From an uncultured Acetatifactor sp. (lineage in GTDB: Bacteria; Bacillota; Clostridia; Lachnospirales; Lachnospiraceae): a stretch of 64,000 nucleotides of DNA. Below the pieces are notes generated by a model. That model did no database searches, was not told where the DNA came from, and saw only the letters and a list, made by a program, of their open reading frames with translations. Positions 16,592 through 25,843 of the stretch are shown in pieces (positions within the stretch are counted from its first letter, which is position 1; each line of letters begins with the position of its first letter). The position numbers and the translations under genes were made by a program. The stretch is taken from assembly GCA_910586835.1 (NCBI GenBank), contig CAJUJU010000002.1:1-64000 (forward strand), given 5' to 3'.

Positions 16592-17726
16592 ATGAAGAGG
16601 AAATTAACAGCAGCGGCACTTGCGGCGGTAATGACGGTATCGCTGGCGGCGTGCGGAAGTAACCCCGGGCAGGGCGGAGACGGTTCCGGAGTCTCCATCA
16701 CGATCTTTAACTCCAAGATCGAGGTACAGGATCAGTTTGAGGAGATGGCAAAGGAGTACAGTGCCGCCAAAGGGGTAAACGTTGAGGTTTACTATTCAAA
16801 CGATACGGTTGCGGCCCACATGGCCACCAGATATTCCGCAAACGATCCTTATACGATTTCCATGGTAGACGCAAAGGACATTTATTCTCTCGCCGGGGAG
16901 CATGCCGTGGATCTGAGCGGCGAAGCATGGGTTGATAAGACCGATTATGCCATTTCCGTGGGTGGGAAGGTAGTGGGTTTTCCGGTCTGTATTGAGGCGA
17001 GAGGCCTGATGTACAATGCGGATGCCATTGAGAAGATAACGGGAAAGACCTTTAACCCGGAAGAGTACAAGACGCTGGATGCTTTCAAGGGCCTGTTGGA
17101 GGAGCTTGTGGCAGGGGGCATGGCTGCGCCCACCGGAATCATGAAGGAAGACTGGTCCATGGGTGCGCATTTCCTGGCCGAGGTTTACGAGGAACAGCCG
17201 GATGTGGAGGCCTTTATCAGCGCTCTGTATGCAGGGACAGCCGGTCTTGCGGACAATGCGAAATGGAATGCCAAGATGGATGCCTTTGACACACTGATGC
17301 AGTATAACTACGCCGCTGCCTCAGAATACGGAAGACGGAACCAACGAAAAGCTGGTAGGCGGCGGTTCCAAATATATGTTCATTGATTCTTCCGAAAATA
17401 CCTCCGAGGAACAGCGGCAGGCTGCAAAGGATTTCCTGAACTGGCTTGTGCTTGAGGAGGAGGGAAATGCATTCCTGACAGAAAAGTGCGCGCTGGTTCC
17501 GGCCTACAGCAATATCAGCTCCGAGGCGCTGGATCCCCTGTCAACCTCTGTGAAAAAGTATGCGGATGCAGGAAGTCTGATCGGAAACTATGACTATCTG
17601 CCGGACGATCATTTTTCCCGCTGCGGTGCGTCATTCCAGAAGTATCTGGCAGGCCAGATCGACCGTGCGGGCCTGGCGGCGGAGATCGAGAGCTACTGGT
17701 CTTCCACTGCGCCGGTGGAGCATTGA
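16592..17726 (+). pseudogene. Sugar ABC solute-binding lipoprotein, internal deletion and frameshift
   Basis: The N-terminal part (16592 to about 17325) is a normal sugar-binding lipoprotein: signal peptide, lipobox LAAC, then ISVGGKVVGFPVCIEARGLMYN. The C-terminal part (from about 17330 to 17726) continues in another frame as EDGTNEKLVGGGSKYMFID and ends like MsmE-type proteins (FQKYLAGQIDRAGLAAEIESYW). Where the frames join, the usual 60-70 residues, including the segment around 'GKVAFWFNGNW', are absent. Read as it stands, the first frame ends at 17386 with an aberrant tail. The family is about 420-430 residues and the two parts together give about 370. Either the gene is inactivated or the short-read assembly lost a segment. 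The permeases downstream are intact. Confidence 0.75.
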
Positions 17727-17785
17727 GAACCGCAATGCGGCAGAATTAAACTTTGCAGTATCAGAAGAAGGGGGCCGAAGGAGTA

Positions 17786-18667
17786 ATGAAAACCAATACA
17801 ATGTCCTATAAGTGCAGGCAGTTTTTCATGTTTGCAGGCATTACCACCGTGATCTTTACGGCTGTTGTCATCGTACCTTTTATCTACGGTCTGTATCTGA
17901 CCCTTACAAGCTGGGACGGCATTTCCAGGGAGAAGCCCTTTGTGGGAATTGCCAATTATCTCTCCACCTTTTCGGACGCGGCATACTGGCAGGCCATGGG
18001 AAGAACGTTTATCTACTCGTTGATCGCGGTGGTGCTGGTGAACGTGGTTGCGTTTGCACTGGCCTTCCTGGTTACCAGCGGTATCAAGGGGCAGAATTTC
18101 TTCCGGGCCGGATTCTTCATTCCGAATCTGATCGGCGGCATCGTCCTGGGCTATATCTGGAAATTTGTGTTTAACCGTGCGTTCGTGGCAATCGGCAACT
18201 CTCTTTCCATCGGGGCGCTTTCCACATCCTGGCTGGCTACCACAAACGGAGCCATGCTGTGTTTGATTATCGTTTCCGTGTGGCAGTACGCAGGCTATAT
18301 GATGCTGATCTATGTGGCCGGGTTTATGAGCGTATCCGGAGATGTGCTGGAGGCGGCAAGAATCGACGGCTGCACCAGTTTTCAGTCCACCGTACATATT
18401 TCCGTGCCGCTGATGGTGTCTTCCTTTGTACAGTGTCTGTTCCTGACGATTACAAGATGCTTCATGGTCTATGACGTGAACCTGTCCCTGACAAAGGGCG
18501 AGCCCTTCAACAGCTCGGTCATGGCCGCCATGCATGTGTACAATCAGGCGTTTACCTATAAGAATTACGGAACCGGCCAGGCGGAGGCTCTGATTCTGTT
18601 TGTTGTCTGTGCAGTGGTAGGTGTGCTGCAGGTATATATCGGAAAGAAAGCGGAGGTGTCGGCATAA
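17786..18667 (+). CDS. Sugar ABC transporter permease, MsmF/MalF type
   Basis: Inner-membrane permease (293 residues, six helices) of the CUT1 carbohydrate importer family. The conserved EAA loop is EAARIDGCTSFQSTVHISVPL near residues 192-212. Start 17786 has a GAAGGAG ribosome site; the frame is open upstream to 17753 without one. It pairs with the next permease and the damaged binding protein, and presumably imports sucrose or fructo-oligosaccharides for the enzymes of the locus. No ATPase gene is present here, so a shared MsmK-type ATPase elsewhere must power it. Confidence 0.9.
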   Translation: MKTNTMSYKCRQFFMFAGITTVIFTAVVIVPFIYGLYLTLTSWDGISREKPFVGIANYLSTFSDAAYWQAMGRTFIYSLIAVVLVNVVAFALAFLVTSGIKGQNFFRAGFFIPNLIGGIVLGYIWKFVFNRAFVAIGNSLSIGALSTSWLATTNGAMLCLIIVSVWQYAGYMMLIYVAGFMSVSGDVLEAARIDGCTSFQSTVHISVPLMVSSFVQCLFLTITRCFMVYDVNLSLTKGEPFNSSVMAAMHVYNQAFTYKNYGTGQAEALILFVVCAVVGVLQVYIGKKAEVSA

Positions 18668-19527
18668 TGGATGATCTGAACGAAAAAGCTGCTCGCAGCA
18701 GAAAAGTGAGACATATTGTTTCCATTACGATTCTGGTTCTTTTGTTTATTTGCTTTATTTTCCCGTTTTTCCTGGTGATTATCAATGTATTCAAGGTAAA
18801 GGCGGATATTACGTCCAATCCTCTGGCGCTGATCGGGGAACATGGCTTCACGCTGCAGAATTTCCCGGAAGCCATGAAAAAGATGAATTTCTGGACTTCC
18901 TTTTTTAACTCCACCATCATCACGGTGTGTTCCACGGCCATTACCATTCTGCTTGCGTCCATGACGGCCTATGTGATTGTGCGCAACAAATGGAAGGCAT
19001 GCGGTCTGTTGTTTGGCCTGATGATCGCTTCCATGGTGATTCCCTTCCAGGTACTGATGATTCCGCTGGTATCTCTCTACGGAGGTATTCTGGGGATTCT
19101 GAACCATCGCATGACCCTGATCTTCATGCATGTGGGATTTTCCTTATCCATGGCGACCTTTATGTTCCACGGGGCAATCCGCACGAATGTGTCCGTAGCG
19201 CTGGAGGAGGCGGCTACCATCGACGGCTGTACCCGCTGGCAGACCTACTGGCAGATTGTATTTCCGCTGCTGAAGCCCACAATTGCAACAGTGGCAATCA
19301 TTGACGCCATGGCGTTCTGGAATGACTATCTGCTTCCCAGCCTTGTACTTGCCAAGAAGGAGCTGTACACAATTCCCATTGCCACGCAGGTGTTTTACGG
19401 AACCTATTCCACGGATATCGGACTGATTATGGCGGCGCTGCTGCTGGCCATGCTGCCCATTCTGATTCTGTATGTGTTCCTGCAGCGTTACATTGTGGAA
19501 GGCGTGACATCGGGAGCGGTAAAATAA
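18667..19527 (+). CDS. Sugar ABC transporter permease, MsmG/MalG type
   Basis: Second permease (286 residues, six helices) of the same importer. The EAA loop reads EEAATIDGCTRWQTYWQIVFPLLKP, followed by the family-typical FWNDYLLPSLV. Its ATG overlaps the stop of the first permease (TAATG), so the two are translationally coupled. The C-terminus (QRYIVEGVTSGAVK) is the standard ending of this family. Confidence 0.92.
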   Translation: MDDLNEKAARSRKVRHIVSITILVLLFICFIFPFFLVIINVFKVKADITSNPLALIGEHGFTLQNFPEAMKKMNFWTSFFNSTIITVCSTAITILLASMTAYVIVRNKWKACGLLFGLMIASMVIPFQVLMIPLVSLYGGILGILNHRMTLIFMHVGFSLSMATFMFHGAIRTNVSVALEEAATIDGCTRWQTYWQIVFPLLKPTIATVAIIDAMAFWNDYLLPSLVLAKKELYTIPIATQVFYGTYSTDIGLIMAALLLAMLPILILYVFLQRYIVEGVTSGAVK

Positions 19528-19579
19528 AGGCGTCCGATGGTTCCCGGCACGAAAGGAAAAGAAATGACAGAGGGGTGCT

Positions 19580-21427
19580 ATGAGCAGAAAGGAAATTTAC
19601 AAAAAACGGCTTGAGCGGCACCATGACGAGCTTCGCTGGCTATACATGGAACTGTACGGCAACAGTTCCATGTTTGCGGAGCTGTGTGATAACATGGAGC
19701 AATTTTACCTGGAGCGCAGCCGCACGCTCAGAACAACGGATGAGCAGCGGGAGAAGCGGCCTGATTGGTACAAACAGAACGACATGCTGGGCATGATGTT
19801 TTATATAGATAATTTTGCCGGCAATATGAAGGGCGTGGAGGCCAGACTGGAATACATTGAAAAGTGCAATGTAAATTATATCCATCTGATGCCTTTTCTG
19901 GAGACGCCAAAGGGGCGCTCCGACGGCGGGTATGCGGTGTCGGATTTCCGGAAAGTACAGGGTCGTCTGGGTTCCATGGAGGATCTGGAAAGCTTGACGG
20001 CTGCCTGTCACAAAAGAGGAATCAACGTCTGTATGGACTTTGTCATGAATCATACCTCAGAGGAGCACGAGTGGGCGAAAAGGGCACGCCGGGGAGAGGG
20101 CGAATATATGAGCCGCTACTTCTTTTTCGACAACTTTGACCTGCCGTCCAGATATGAGAAATGCGTGCCCCAGGTATTTCCTGTCACGGCGCCGGGAAAT
20201 TTCACCTGGCTGCCGGATGCGGGACACTATGTAATGACCACGTTTTATCCATATCAGTGGGATTTGAACTACAGGAATCCCAGAGTTTTCAATGAGATGA
20301 TGTACAATTTTCTGTATCTGGCAAACCGTGGCATTGATATCATCCGGATTGATGCCGTGCCCTATATCTGGAAGGAGCTGAACACACAGTGCAGAAACCT
20401 GCCCCAGGTGCACACCATTGTCCGCATGATGCGAATGATCGGTGAAATCGTGTGTCCGGGAATACTTCTGCTGGGAGAGGTAGTTATGGAGCCGGAGAAG
20501 GTTGTGCCCTATTTTGGCACGGTGGAAAAGCCGGAGTGTCATATGCTCTATAATGTCACGACCATGGCAACCACCTGGCACACTGTGGCCACCAGAGACA
20601 CGCGGCTGTTAAGGAGACAGCTTGATATCGTCAACGCTCTGCCCAAGGAATATGTGTTTTTAAATTACCTGCGCTGTCATGATGACATCGGGTGGGGATT
20701 GGATTATAATAGTTTAAAGGAAGAGGGAATTGGGGAACGTTCCCACAAAAAGTATCTGAATGATTATTTCAGAGGTTATGCGGGGGGGAGCAGCAGCCGT
20801 GGAGAGCTTTATAACGAAGATCCCGTGACAGGGGATGCCAGGTTCTGCGGGACGACGGCGTCCATGTGCGGGATAGAAAATGCCGGTTTTGAGCAGGATC
20901 AGGCCGGGATGGAAAGGGCCCTCCGGCTGGATGTGATGCTCCATGCTTACATGTTTATGCAGTCGGGGATTCCGGTGCTGTACAGCGGGGATGAGGTGGG
21001 GCAGGTAAATGACTACACCTATCAGAAGGATCCCGACAAGGCGGCAGATTCCCGTTATCTTCACAGAGGGGCCATGGACTGGAAGCTTGTGGAGGATATC
21101 TCCGAACCGAATACCGTTGTGGGAGAGCTTTTCCGTCGGCTGGGGCAGCTGGAACAGATCCGCAAAACCGAAAAGGTCTTCGTATCAAATGCGGATACCT
21201 GGACTGTGGAGACGGGGGACAGATCCGTGTTGTGTATCGGAAGGTATTTTGAGGGGGAAATGCTGATCGGCCTGTTTAACTTCAGTGAATTTGAGAAATC
21301 ATTGAGGATTCCGGAGGACGGCATATGGGTGGATCTGATTTCAAAAGAGGAGCAGGAAGCCGGAAAAGAGTCGGTCTTACTGCAGGCCTACGGGTTTTGC
21401 TATCTGAAGAAAAGTCCTTCTTTCTGA
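19580..21427 (+). CDS. GH13 amylosucrase-like enzyme (sucrose-active)
   Basis: Alpha-amylase family enzyme of the amylosucrase/sucrose hydrolase subgroup (615 residues). It acts on sucrose by a double-displacement mechanism, giving fructose plus glucose or glucan. Visible catalytic residues are nucleophile D258 in IIRIDAVP, acid/base E300 in LLGEV and D369 in CHDDIGWG. The N-terminal helical region (residues 1-70, with WYKQNDMLGMMFYID) and the DFVMNHTSEEHEWAKRA segment are characteristic of this subgroup. No signal peptide. Its place between the importer and fructokinase fits intracellular sucrose breakdown. Hydrolase versus glucan-forming activity cannot be told apart. Confidence 0.85.
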   Translation: MSRKEIYKKRLERHHDELRWLYMELYGNSSMFAELCDNMEQFYLERSRTLRTTDEQREKRPDWYKQNDMLGMMFYIDNFAGNMKGVEARLEYIEKCNVNYIHLMPFLETPKGRSDGGYAVSDFRKVQGRLGSMEDLESLTAACHKRGINVCMDFVMNHTSEEHEWAKRARRGEGEYMSRYFFFDNFDLPSRYEKCVPQVFPVTAPGNFTWLPDAGHYVMTTFYPYQWDLNYRNPRVFNEMMYNFLYLANRGIDIIRIDAVPYIWKELNTQCRNLPQVHTIVRMMRMIGEIVCPGILLLGEVVMEPEKVVPYFGTVEKPECHMLYNVTTMATTWHTVATRDTRLLRRQLDIVNALPKEYVFLNYLRCHDDIGWGLDYNSLKEEGIGERSHKKYLNDYFRGYAGGSSSRGELYNEDPVTGDARFCGTTASMCGIENAGFEQDQAGMERALRLDVMLHAYMFMQSGIPVLYSGDEVGQVNDYTYQKDPDKAADSRYLHRGAMDWKLVEDISEPNTVVGELFRRLGQLEQIRKTEKVFVSNADTWTVETGDRSVLCIGRYFEGEMLIGLFNFSEFEKSLRIPEDGIWVDLISKEEQEAGKESVLLQAYGFCYLKKSPSF

Positions 21428-21463
21428 TTTGAGCGATGTTGTAATGCGCGGACGGGAGCGGAA

Positions 21464-22438
21464 ATGAAAACATTTGATGTGGTTGCAATGGGAGAATTGT
21501 TGATTGATTTTACGGAAAACGGGGTGAGCGGCCAGGGGAATCCTGTCTATGAAGCAAACCCCGGCGGAGCGCCCTGCAATGTACTTGCCATGCTGCAGAA
21601 GGCCGGGAGGAAGACTGCATTTATCGGGAAGGTTGGGCAGGATATCTTTGGAAACCGCCTGAAAACAGTGCTTCAGGAGACGGGAATCGATACCAGGGGG
21701 CTGGTGACGGATGAAGATGCACGGACCACTCTGGCCTTTGTGGAAACTCTGCCAGGCGGGGACAGGGACTTCTCGTTTTACCGAAATCCGGGAGCCGACA
21801 TGCTGCTGCGGGAAGATGAGCTTCCGCCGGAGCTGCTTGCGGATACAAGGATTTTTCATTTCGGGACGCTGTCAATGACCCATGAGGGAGTGCGCAGCGC
21901 CACCAGGAAGGCGATTGCCGCAGCGAAAAAGGGCGGTGCGCTGCTCTCCTTTGACCCGAATCTGCGGCCTCCGCTATGGTCCTCTCTGGAGGAGGCCCGG
22001 GAGCAGGTTGCCTACGGGCTGTCAAACTGTGATATTTTGAAAATTTCCGACAATGAAATCCGGTGGTTTACCGGGGAGGACGACTTTGACCGGGGGATCC
22101 GCAGGCTGAAGGACAGCTATGATATTCCGCTTATCCTGTTATCCATGGGACGGGAGGGCAGCAGGGCTTACTATAAAGAGCTGCGGGTGGAAGCGCCTGC
22201 GTTTTTACAGGAAAATACCATTGAGACCACGGGTGCGGGAGACACCTTTGGCGGCTGTTGTCTGCACTATGTGCTGAAGTATGGATTAGAATGCCTGGAC
22301 GAGAAGAGGCTTGCGGAGATGCTGACTTTTGCAAATGCCGCCGCCTCCATCATCACCACCAGAAAGGGCGCGCTGCGGGTCATGCCCGGGATGGATGAGG
22401 TGGAGGCTTTGCTGGAAAACGCCATATCGTCTCACTGA
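21464..22438 (+). CDS. scrK: Fructokinase, PfkB family
   Basis: Phosphorylates free fructose to fructose-6-phosphate, finishing sucrose catabolism in this locus. A 324-residue ribokinase-fold protein: N-terminal signature PGGAPCNVLAMLQKAGRKTAFIG, and the C-terminal PfkB motif TTGAGDTFGGC with catalytic base D260. The spacing of 36 bp from the GH13 gene suggests the last gene of the operon. The gene symbol reflects the role and context; other ribokinase-family sugars are less likely. Its 3' end overlaps the convergent small membrane gene by 7 bp. Confidence 0.9.
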   Translation: MKTFDVVAMGELLIDFTENGVSGQGNPVYEANPGGAPCNVLAMLQKAGRKTAFIGKVGQDIFGNRLKTVLQETGIDTRGLVTDEDARTTLAFVETLPGGDRDFSFYRNPGADMLLREDELPPELLADTRIFHFGTLSMTHEGVRSATRKAIAAAKKGGALLSFDPNLRPPLWSSLEEAREQVAYGLSNCDILKISDNEIRWFTGEDDFDRGIRRLKDSYDIPLILLSMGREGSRAYYKELRVEAPAFLQENTIETTGAGDTFGGCCLHYVLKYGLECLDEKRLAEMLTFANAAASIITTRKGALRVMPGMDEVEALLENAISSH

Positions 22439-22770
22439 CGTTTGTCTCGAATGCTGTACACAAGAAAGAGAATCATAAAAAGCAAGGATGAAATTCCAAG
22501 GAAAAACAGGGGGTATGTGAAAACAAATCCCTGTTTTTTCATGGTTATGATTCTGATCAGGACGTCGATCAGAAGAAGAATATTTTCAATGATAAATGTC
22601 AGTGTGCAGACTTTGGTTAAACGTTGCTTCCTGGATTCATCCTTTTTTCTGAGCAGAATGATCCACATAGCCAAGATGCAGACAAGCAGAATTGCAAAGA
22701 CCACAACGAGGCACCAAATCAGAGGAAGGTTTGGCCGAAAGGTTTCCGGATTCATCAGATGTAAATTCAT
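22432..22770 (-). CDS. Small three-helix membrane protein under a Fur-like box
   Basis: A 112-residue protein with three hydrophobic helices (about residues 16-39, 52-71 and 82-106) and basic connecting loops (RKKDESRKQR). No family recognised. A TTAGGAGGCC ribosome site precedes the ATG. Its promoter is near consensus and the -10 lies inside a perfect 10-bp inverted repeat resembling a Fur/PerR operator, so control by metal or peroxide is possible. It is convergent with the fructokinase gene. Confidence 0.7.
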   Translation of the reverse strand: MNLHLMNPETFRPNLPLIWCLVVVFAILLVCILAMWIILLRKKDESRKQRLTKVCTLTFIIENILLLIDVLIRIITMKKQGFVFTYPLFFLGISSLLFMILFLVYSIRDKRQ

Positions 22771-22790
22771 AGAGGCCTCCTAAAAAAATT

Positions 22791-22834
22791 AATATGATAA
22801 TATTTATCATATTACACAATGGTGACAATGTCAA
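22791..22834 (-). promoter_or_regulatory. Promoter overlapped by Fur/PerR-like palindrome
   Basis: On the minus strand TTGACA (22834-22829) and TATGAT (22811-22806) are 17 bp apart. The -10 is embedded in a perfect inverted repeat (AATATGATAA, TAT, TTATCATATT; 22791-22813). Its core TGATAATATTTATCA differs from the 7-1-7 Fur consensus TGATAATnATTATCA at one fixed position. Confidence 0.6.
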
Positions 22835-22903
22835 TGAGTGATCCATAAAAGTGTATCCTACACAAGGTTGGTCTATCGGAAGAAGAAATGCAAGAACAGC
22901 CTG

Positions 22904-22932
22904 TTGACGTTTTGAAATAACAATAGTAAAAT
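22904..22932 (+). promoter_or_regulatory. Plus-strand promoter before the lipoprotein gene
   Basis: TTGACG (22904-22909) and TAAAAT (22927-22932) with a 17-bp spacer; an overlapping TATAAT lies at 22937-22942. It is 240 bp upstream of the lipoprotein start, so the mRNA would have a long leader containing the small frame at 22969-23127. Confidence 0.55.
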
Positions 22933-22968
22933 ATGTTATAATAAGATATTAAAAGCAAAGATAAGGCA

Positions 22969-23127
22969 GTGTTTGGTCATTGGACTTTGGAGCGGGTCTT
23001 TAAAGACAATAGCGGAGCATCGGTAACATGCTATGAATACCATAGCGTAGATCAGTATGCGCGCATGTGTGAAAAGGGGCATGGTGTGGTTGTAAAATCC
23101 TCCTGCTTTTTACAAAGAAATAATTAG
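22969..23127 (+). other. Short open frame, possible small gene or gene fragment
   Basis: A 52-codon frame opening with GTG and reading F-G-H-W-T-L-E-R-V-F-K-D-N-S-G then VTCYEYHSVDQYARMCEKGH. The composition looks like real coding sequence, but there is no ATG and only a weak AAGG two bases before the GTG. Just upstream another short frame (…LSEEEMQEQPVDVLK, stop at 22920) also reads like a protein end. The region may hold decayed genes or an unannotated small protein; I cannot name either. Confidence 0.3.
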
Positions 23128-23179
23128 GAAATGTATACTCTGACAAAAGAAGGCCAATCTGAAAATAAGGAGAAATAGA

Positions 23180-25516
23180 ATGAAATCAGTCAGGATGTGC
23201 ATAATTATGTTTCTGTATCTGGTATGTCTGGCGGGCTGCGCACAAGAGACATTGCCTGTGGAAACAGAAACGTCAGAAGAAGTTTCAGGGCAGAAAACAC
23301 CGGAGGAAGAATCGCTGGAGACGCTTGCTATCGACTGGAAGACCGCAGGATTTGCAGTCTCGGAAGATATAATAGACGAACAGGGATTTTGGCCTTCGGA
23401 ATATATCAGGTGGCAGCATGAGGCTATCAGCTATGACAGTTCGGAAGAGGTGTTATACAATGTGCGTGAGCTGGGAGCTTCGGAGGGACGGATCTATCGG
23501 CTTTGTGACATACGGGGGAAGGGAGAACAGGCCCTGCAGAGATATGTATTGGAAATATATGATACATCCGCCATGCAGGATAGTGCTTTTGGACTGAACC
23601 AGGAAAGGCTGGGAGTGGGCGACGGTTTTATTGCAGGCATGGATGTGTTGGGTGAAGATGAGTTTGCGGTTTTTCTGCAGGAGTATACCAGAGATGAAGC
23701 CGGAGAATTCAGCCTGCAAAACAGCAATATTGTGTTTACGGACTTGAAAGATAGAACAGAGAAAGTAGATGTCCTGTCTGTATTTCAGGAGAAAAGTATC
23801 CAGGATAAAATGTATCAGGAATATTATTGCGATGCCTCAGGAAACGGCTTTGTCAGAGGAGCCTACAGGGATTCTCCTGCTCGTTTTCTGTATGTCATTG
23901 ATCGGGGCGGCAGCCTTCTGGCGGAGCAAAGCGTAGAAGAATATGACGAGATCAGACCGCCCTTTCAAATGCAGGAAGGAGGACTTGTCTTTCCTGTAAA
24001 TAACCGCGTGGAAAAGACTGCACGGTTACTCTGCTTTGATTCGGAAGAAGAAAAAATGCAGGTATTGGCCACTCTGGAAGAGGAGTCCATAGCACAGGTA
24101 TATGGGATGCAGGGCAATGATCTATATTATGAATCTTATGAACATAACGGAATTGTGAGATGGAATGTGGTGTCTGGGGACAGAGCGCTTGTATTTTCCT
24201 TTGCTGAAAACGCCGTTTCCAGAATATACAATACCATGCTGATATTTCGGAAAGGACAGCCGCCGATCTTCAGAATGTACGGGGAAGTGAACGGTACGCA
24301 GGAAGACTGGCTGGTGATTTTGTCCGAGGAGGAGACGGTAAACCAGGAGACAACCCGTGTGACCAGTTTAAATGGTGATTCTGTCGGCGTAAAGGATTGT
24401 GTGGCCATGTCGTCCCGCAAAAATCCGGATCTTAGTTTTAAGTATGAAGCCTGTGCAGAAACGGACAGTGATGAGTTTAGAAACAGAATTTTTGCAGAAC
24501 TTGTGGCAGGAGGTGGGCCGGATATTTTGTATGTGTCCCTGGAGGATATGAAGCGGCTTCAGGAAATGGGCGTATTGGCTGAGCTTGACGTTTTTTTGCC
24601 GTCGGAGGCGAAAGAGCGCATTCTTCCAGGCGTCATTGAACTGGGGACAGTGGACGGAATGTTTACAGGAATTGCGCCGGATGTGGACGTGAGTACTATT
24701 GTGACGTTAAAAGGTATTTGGGAAAAAAATACCTGGAGTCTTGAGGACGTAACAGGATTGCTGGATACCGGTGATTTCACAGGAATATTCTGCCAGGGGA
24801 CGACCTCATTTGCTCCCCAGGCTCTTTTGAGATGGCTGACAACGTTCGGGCTGCAGGAGTCTGTACTGATAGACTGGGAGAAACGGGAAAGCCATTTTGA
24901 CAGTGAGTTATTCCTGAAGATTCTGGAAATTTCGGAAGCTTATGGAGACGATCCGGTCAGAATGGATACCTGGCTGGGAGCCGGAGGTTGCCCGGGCATG
25001 ATAACAGGGGCGAATATTGAGGTGCTGAACGAACTTTATGAACGGTATGGAGAAGAGTATTTTTTCGTGGGAATGCCTACCCGGGGAAACAGTGGGAACT
25101 ACCTGTCAAGCCGGGGAGTTTTAGTGGTAAACAAAGAGACTGAGGACACCAGGGCTGTATCTGCGTTTCTGGAATGCCTGCTTGAGGAGGAGATACAATA
25201 TCCAAACCGTGTGATAAAAAGTACTTCTATCTTGAAGGTCTCTCCGAATGATCTGACAACCGTAGAGGCAGAGAACGAGACGAAGGCTTTCTGGAAGGAT
25301 TATCGGGTGCAGATAAAGGAAGACGGGAGTACAACACTGGATGATTACAAAAATCTGCTGGAGAGTTGCGTTCCCCACCCGGAGGAGTATAACGACATTC
25401 TATCCATTGTATGGGAGGAGGGGCAGAGCTATATAGCAGGCGATAAAAGCGCGGCGGAGGCGGCAAAGATCATCGACAGCAGAGTACAGGTTTATCTGGA
25501 CGAAGGGGGCGGATGA
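23180..25516 (+). CDS. Large lipoprotein with solute-binding-like C-terminal half
   Basis: Exported 778-residue lipoprotein: signal peptide with lipobox LAGC (Cys near residue 18). Residues 40-400 look beta-rich, with repeated acidic strands, perhaps a propeller. Residues 410-778 resemble family 1 extracellular solute-binding proteins: FRNRIFAELVAGGGPDILYVSLEDMKRLQEMGVLAELD, then a late VNKETEDTRAVSAFLECLL segment and a C-terminal helix. Such fused lipoproteins are common in Lachnospiraceae without a dedicated permease next door, and none is present here. Substrate unknown. An AAGGAG ribosome site precedes the ATG. Confidence 0.75.
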   Translation: MKSVRMCIIMFLYLVCLAGCAQETLPVETETSEEVSGQKTPEEESLETLAIDWKTAGFAVSEDIIDEQGFWPSEYIRWQHEAISYDSSEEVLYNVRELGASEGRIYRLCDIRGKGEQALQRYVLEIYDTSAMQDSAFGLNQERLGVGDGFIAGMDVLGEDEFAVFLQEYTRDEAGEFSLQNSNIVFTDLKDRTEKVDVLSVFQEKSIQDKMYQEYYCDASGNGFVRGAYRDSPARFLYVIDRGGSLLAEQSVEEYDEIRPPFQMQEGGLVFPVNNRVEKTARLLCFDSEEEKMQVLATLEEESIAQVYGMQGNDLYYESYEHNGIVRWNVVSGDRALVFSFAENAVSRIYNTMLIFRKGQPPIFRMYGEVNGTQEDWLVILSEEETVNQETTRVTSLNGDSVGVKDCVAMSSRKNPDLSFKYEACAETDSDEFRNRIFAELVAGGGPDILYVSLEDMKRLQEMGVLAELDVFLPSEAKERILPGVIELGTVDGMFTGIAPDVDVSTIVTLKGIWEKNTWSLEDVTGLLDTGDFTGIFCQGTTSFAPQALLRWLTTFGLQESVLIDWEKRESHFDSELFLKILEISEAYGDDPVRMDTWLGAGGCPGMITGANIEVLNELYERYGEEYFFVGMPTRGNSGNYLSSRGVLVVNKETEDTRAVSAFLECLLEEEIQYPNRVIKSTSILKVSPNDLTTVEAENETKAFWKDYRVQIKEDGSTTLDDYKNLLESCVPHPEEYNDILSIVWEEGQSYIAGDKSAAEAAKIIDSRVQVYLDEGGG

Positions 25517-25525
25517 ATTTCCCTG

Positions 25526-25554
25526 TTGCATTTTGCCCTGGATTATGCTACAAT
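25526..25554 (+). promoter_or_regulatory. Promoter of the tRNA-Tyr/tRNA-Leu pair
   Basis: TTGCAT (25526-25531) and TACAAT (25549-25554) with a 17-bp spacer, 41 bp upstream of tRNA-Tyr. A hairpin (CAGGAG with CTCCTG, about 25565-25592) lies between promoter and tRNA. Confidence 0.6.
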
Positions 25555-25595
25555 TTCACATTGTCAGGAGCAGATTTATCGTCTGCCTCCTGTAT

Positions 25596-25677
25596 GGATG
25601 GATTCCCGAGTGGCCAAAGGGGACAGACTGTAAATCTGCTGCAAATTGCTTCGGTGGTTCGAATCCACCTCCATCCA
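25596..25677 (+). tRNA. tRNA-Tyr (GTA)
   Basis: An 82-nt class II tRNA: the acceptor stem GGATGGA pairs with TCCATCC, discriminator A at 25677. The anticodon GTA is at 25630-25632, with a long variable arm and a GGTTCGAATCC T-arm. CCA is not encoded. Confidence 0.95.
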
Positions 25678-25734
25678 TTTGTGTGCCGACGGAAAGGGTT
25701 ATCAGTCAGTACAGAAAATTTATCAACAGCGTCC

Positions 25735-25818
25735 GCTGGTATGGCGGAATAGGCAGACGCAAGGGACTTAAAATCCCTCGGGGGCAACCTCGTGCCGGTT
25801 CAAGTCCGGCTACCAGCA
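25735..25818 (+). tRNA. tRNA-Leu (TAA)
   Basis: An 84-nt class II tRNA: GCTGGTA pairs with TACCAGC, discriminator A at 25818. The anticodon TAA is at 25769-25771, with a variable arm CTCGGGGGCAACCTCG and T-arm GGTTCAAGTCC. A decayed integrase begins 26 bp downstream in the opposite orientation, suggesting this tRNA served as an integration site. Confidence 0.95.
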
Positions 25819-25843
25819 TTGTTATGAAAAGGAATCCACAATT

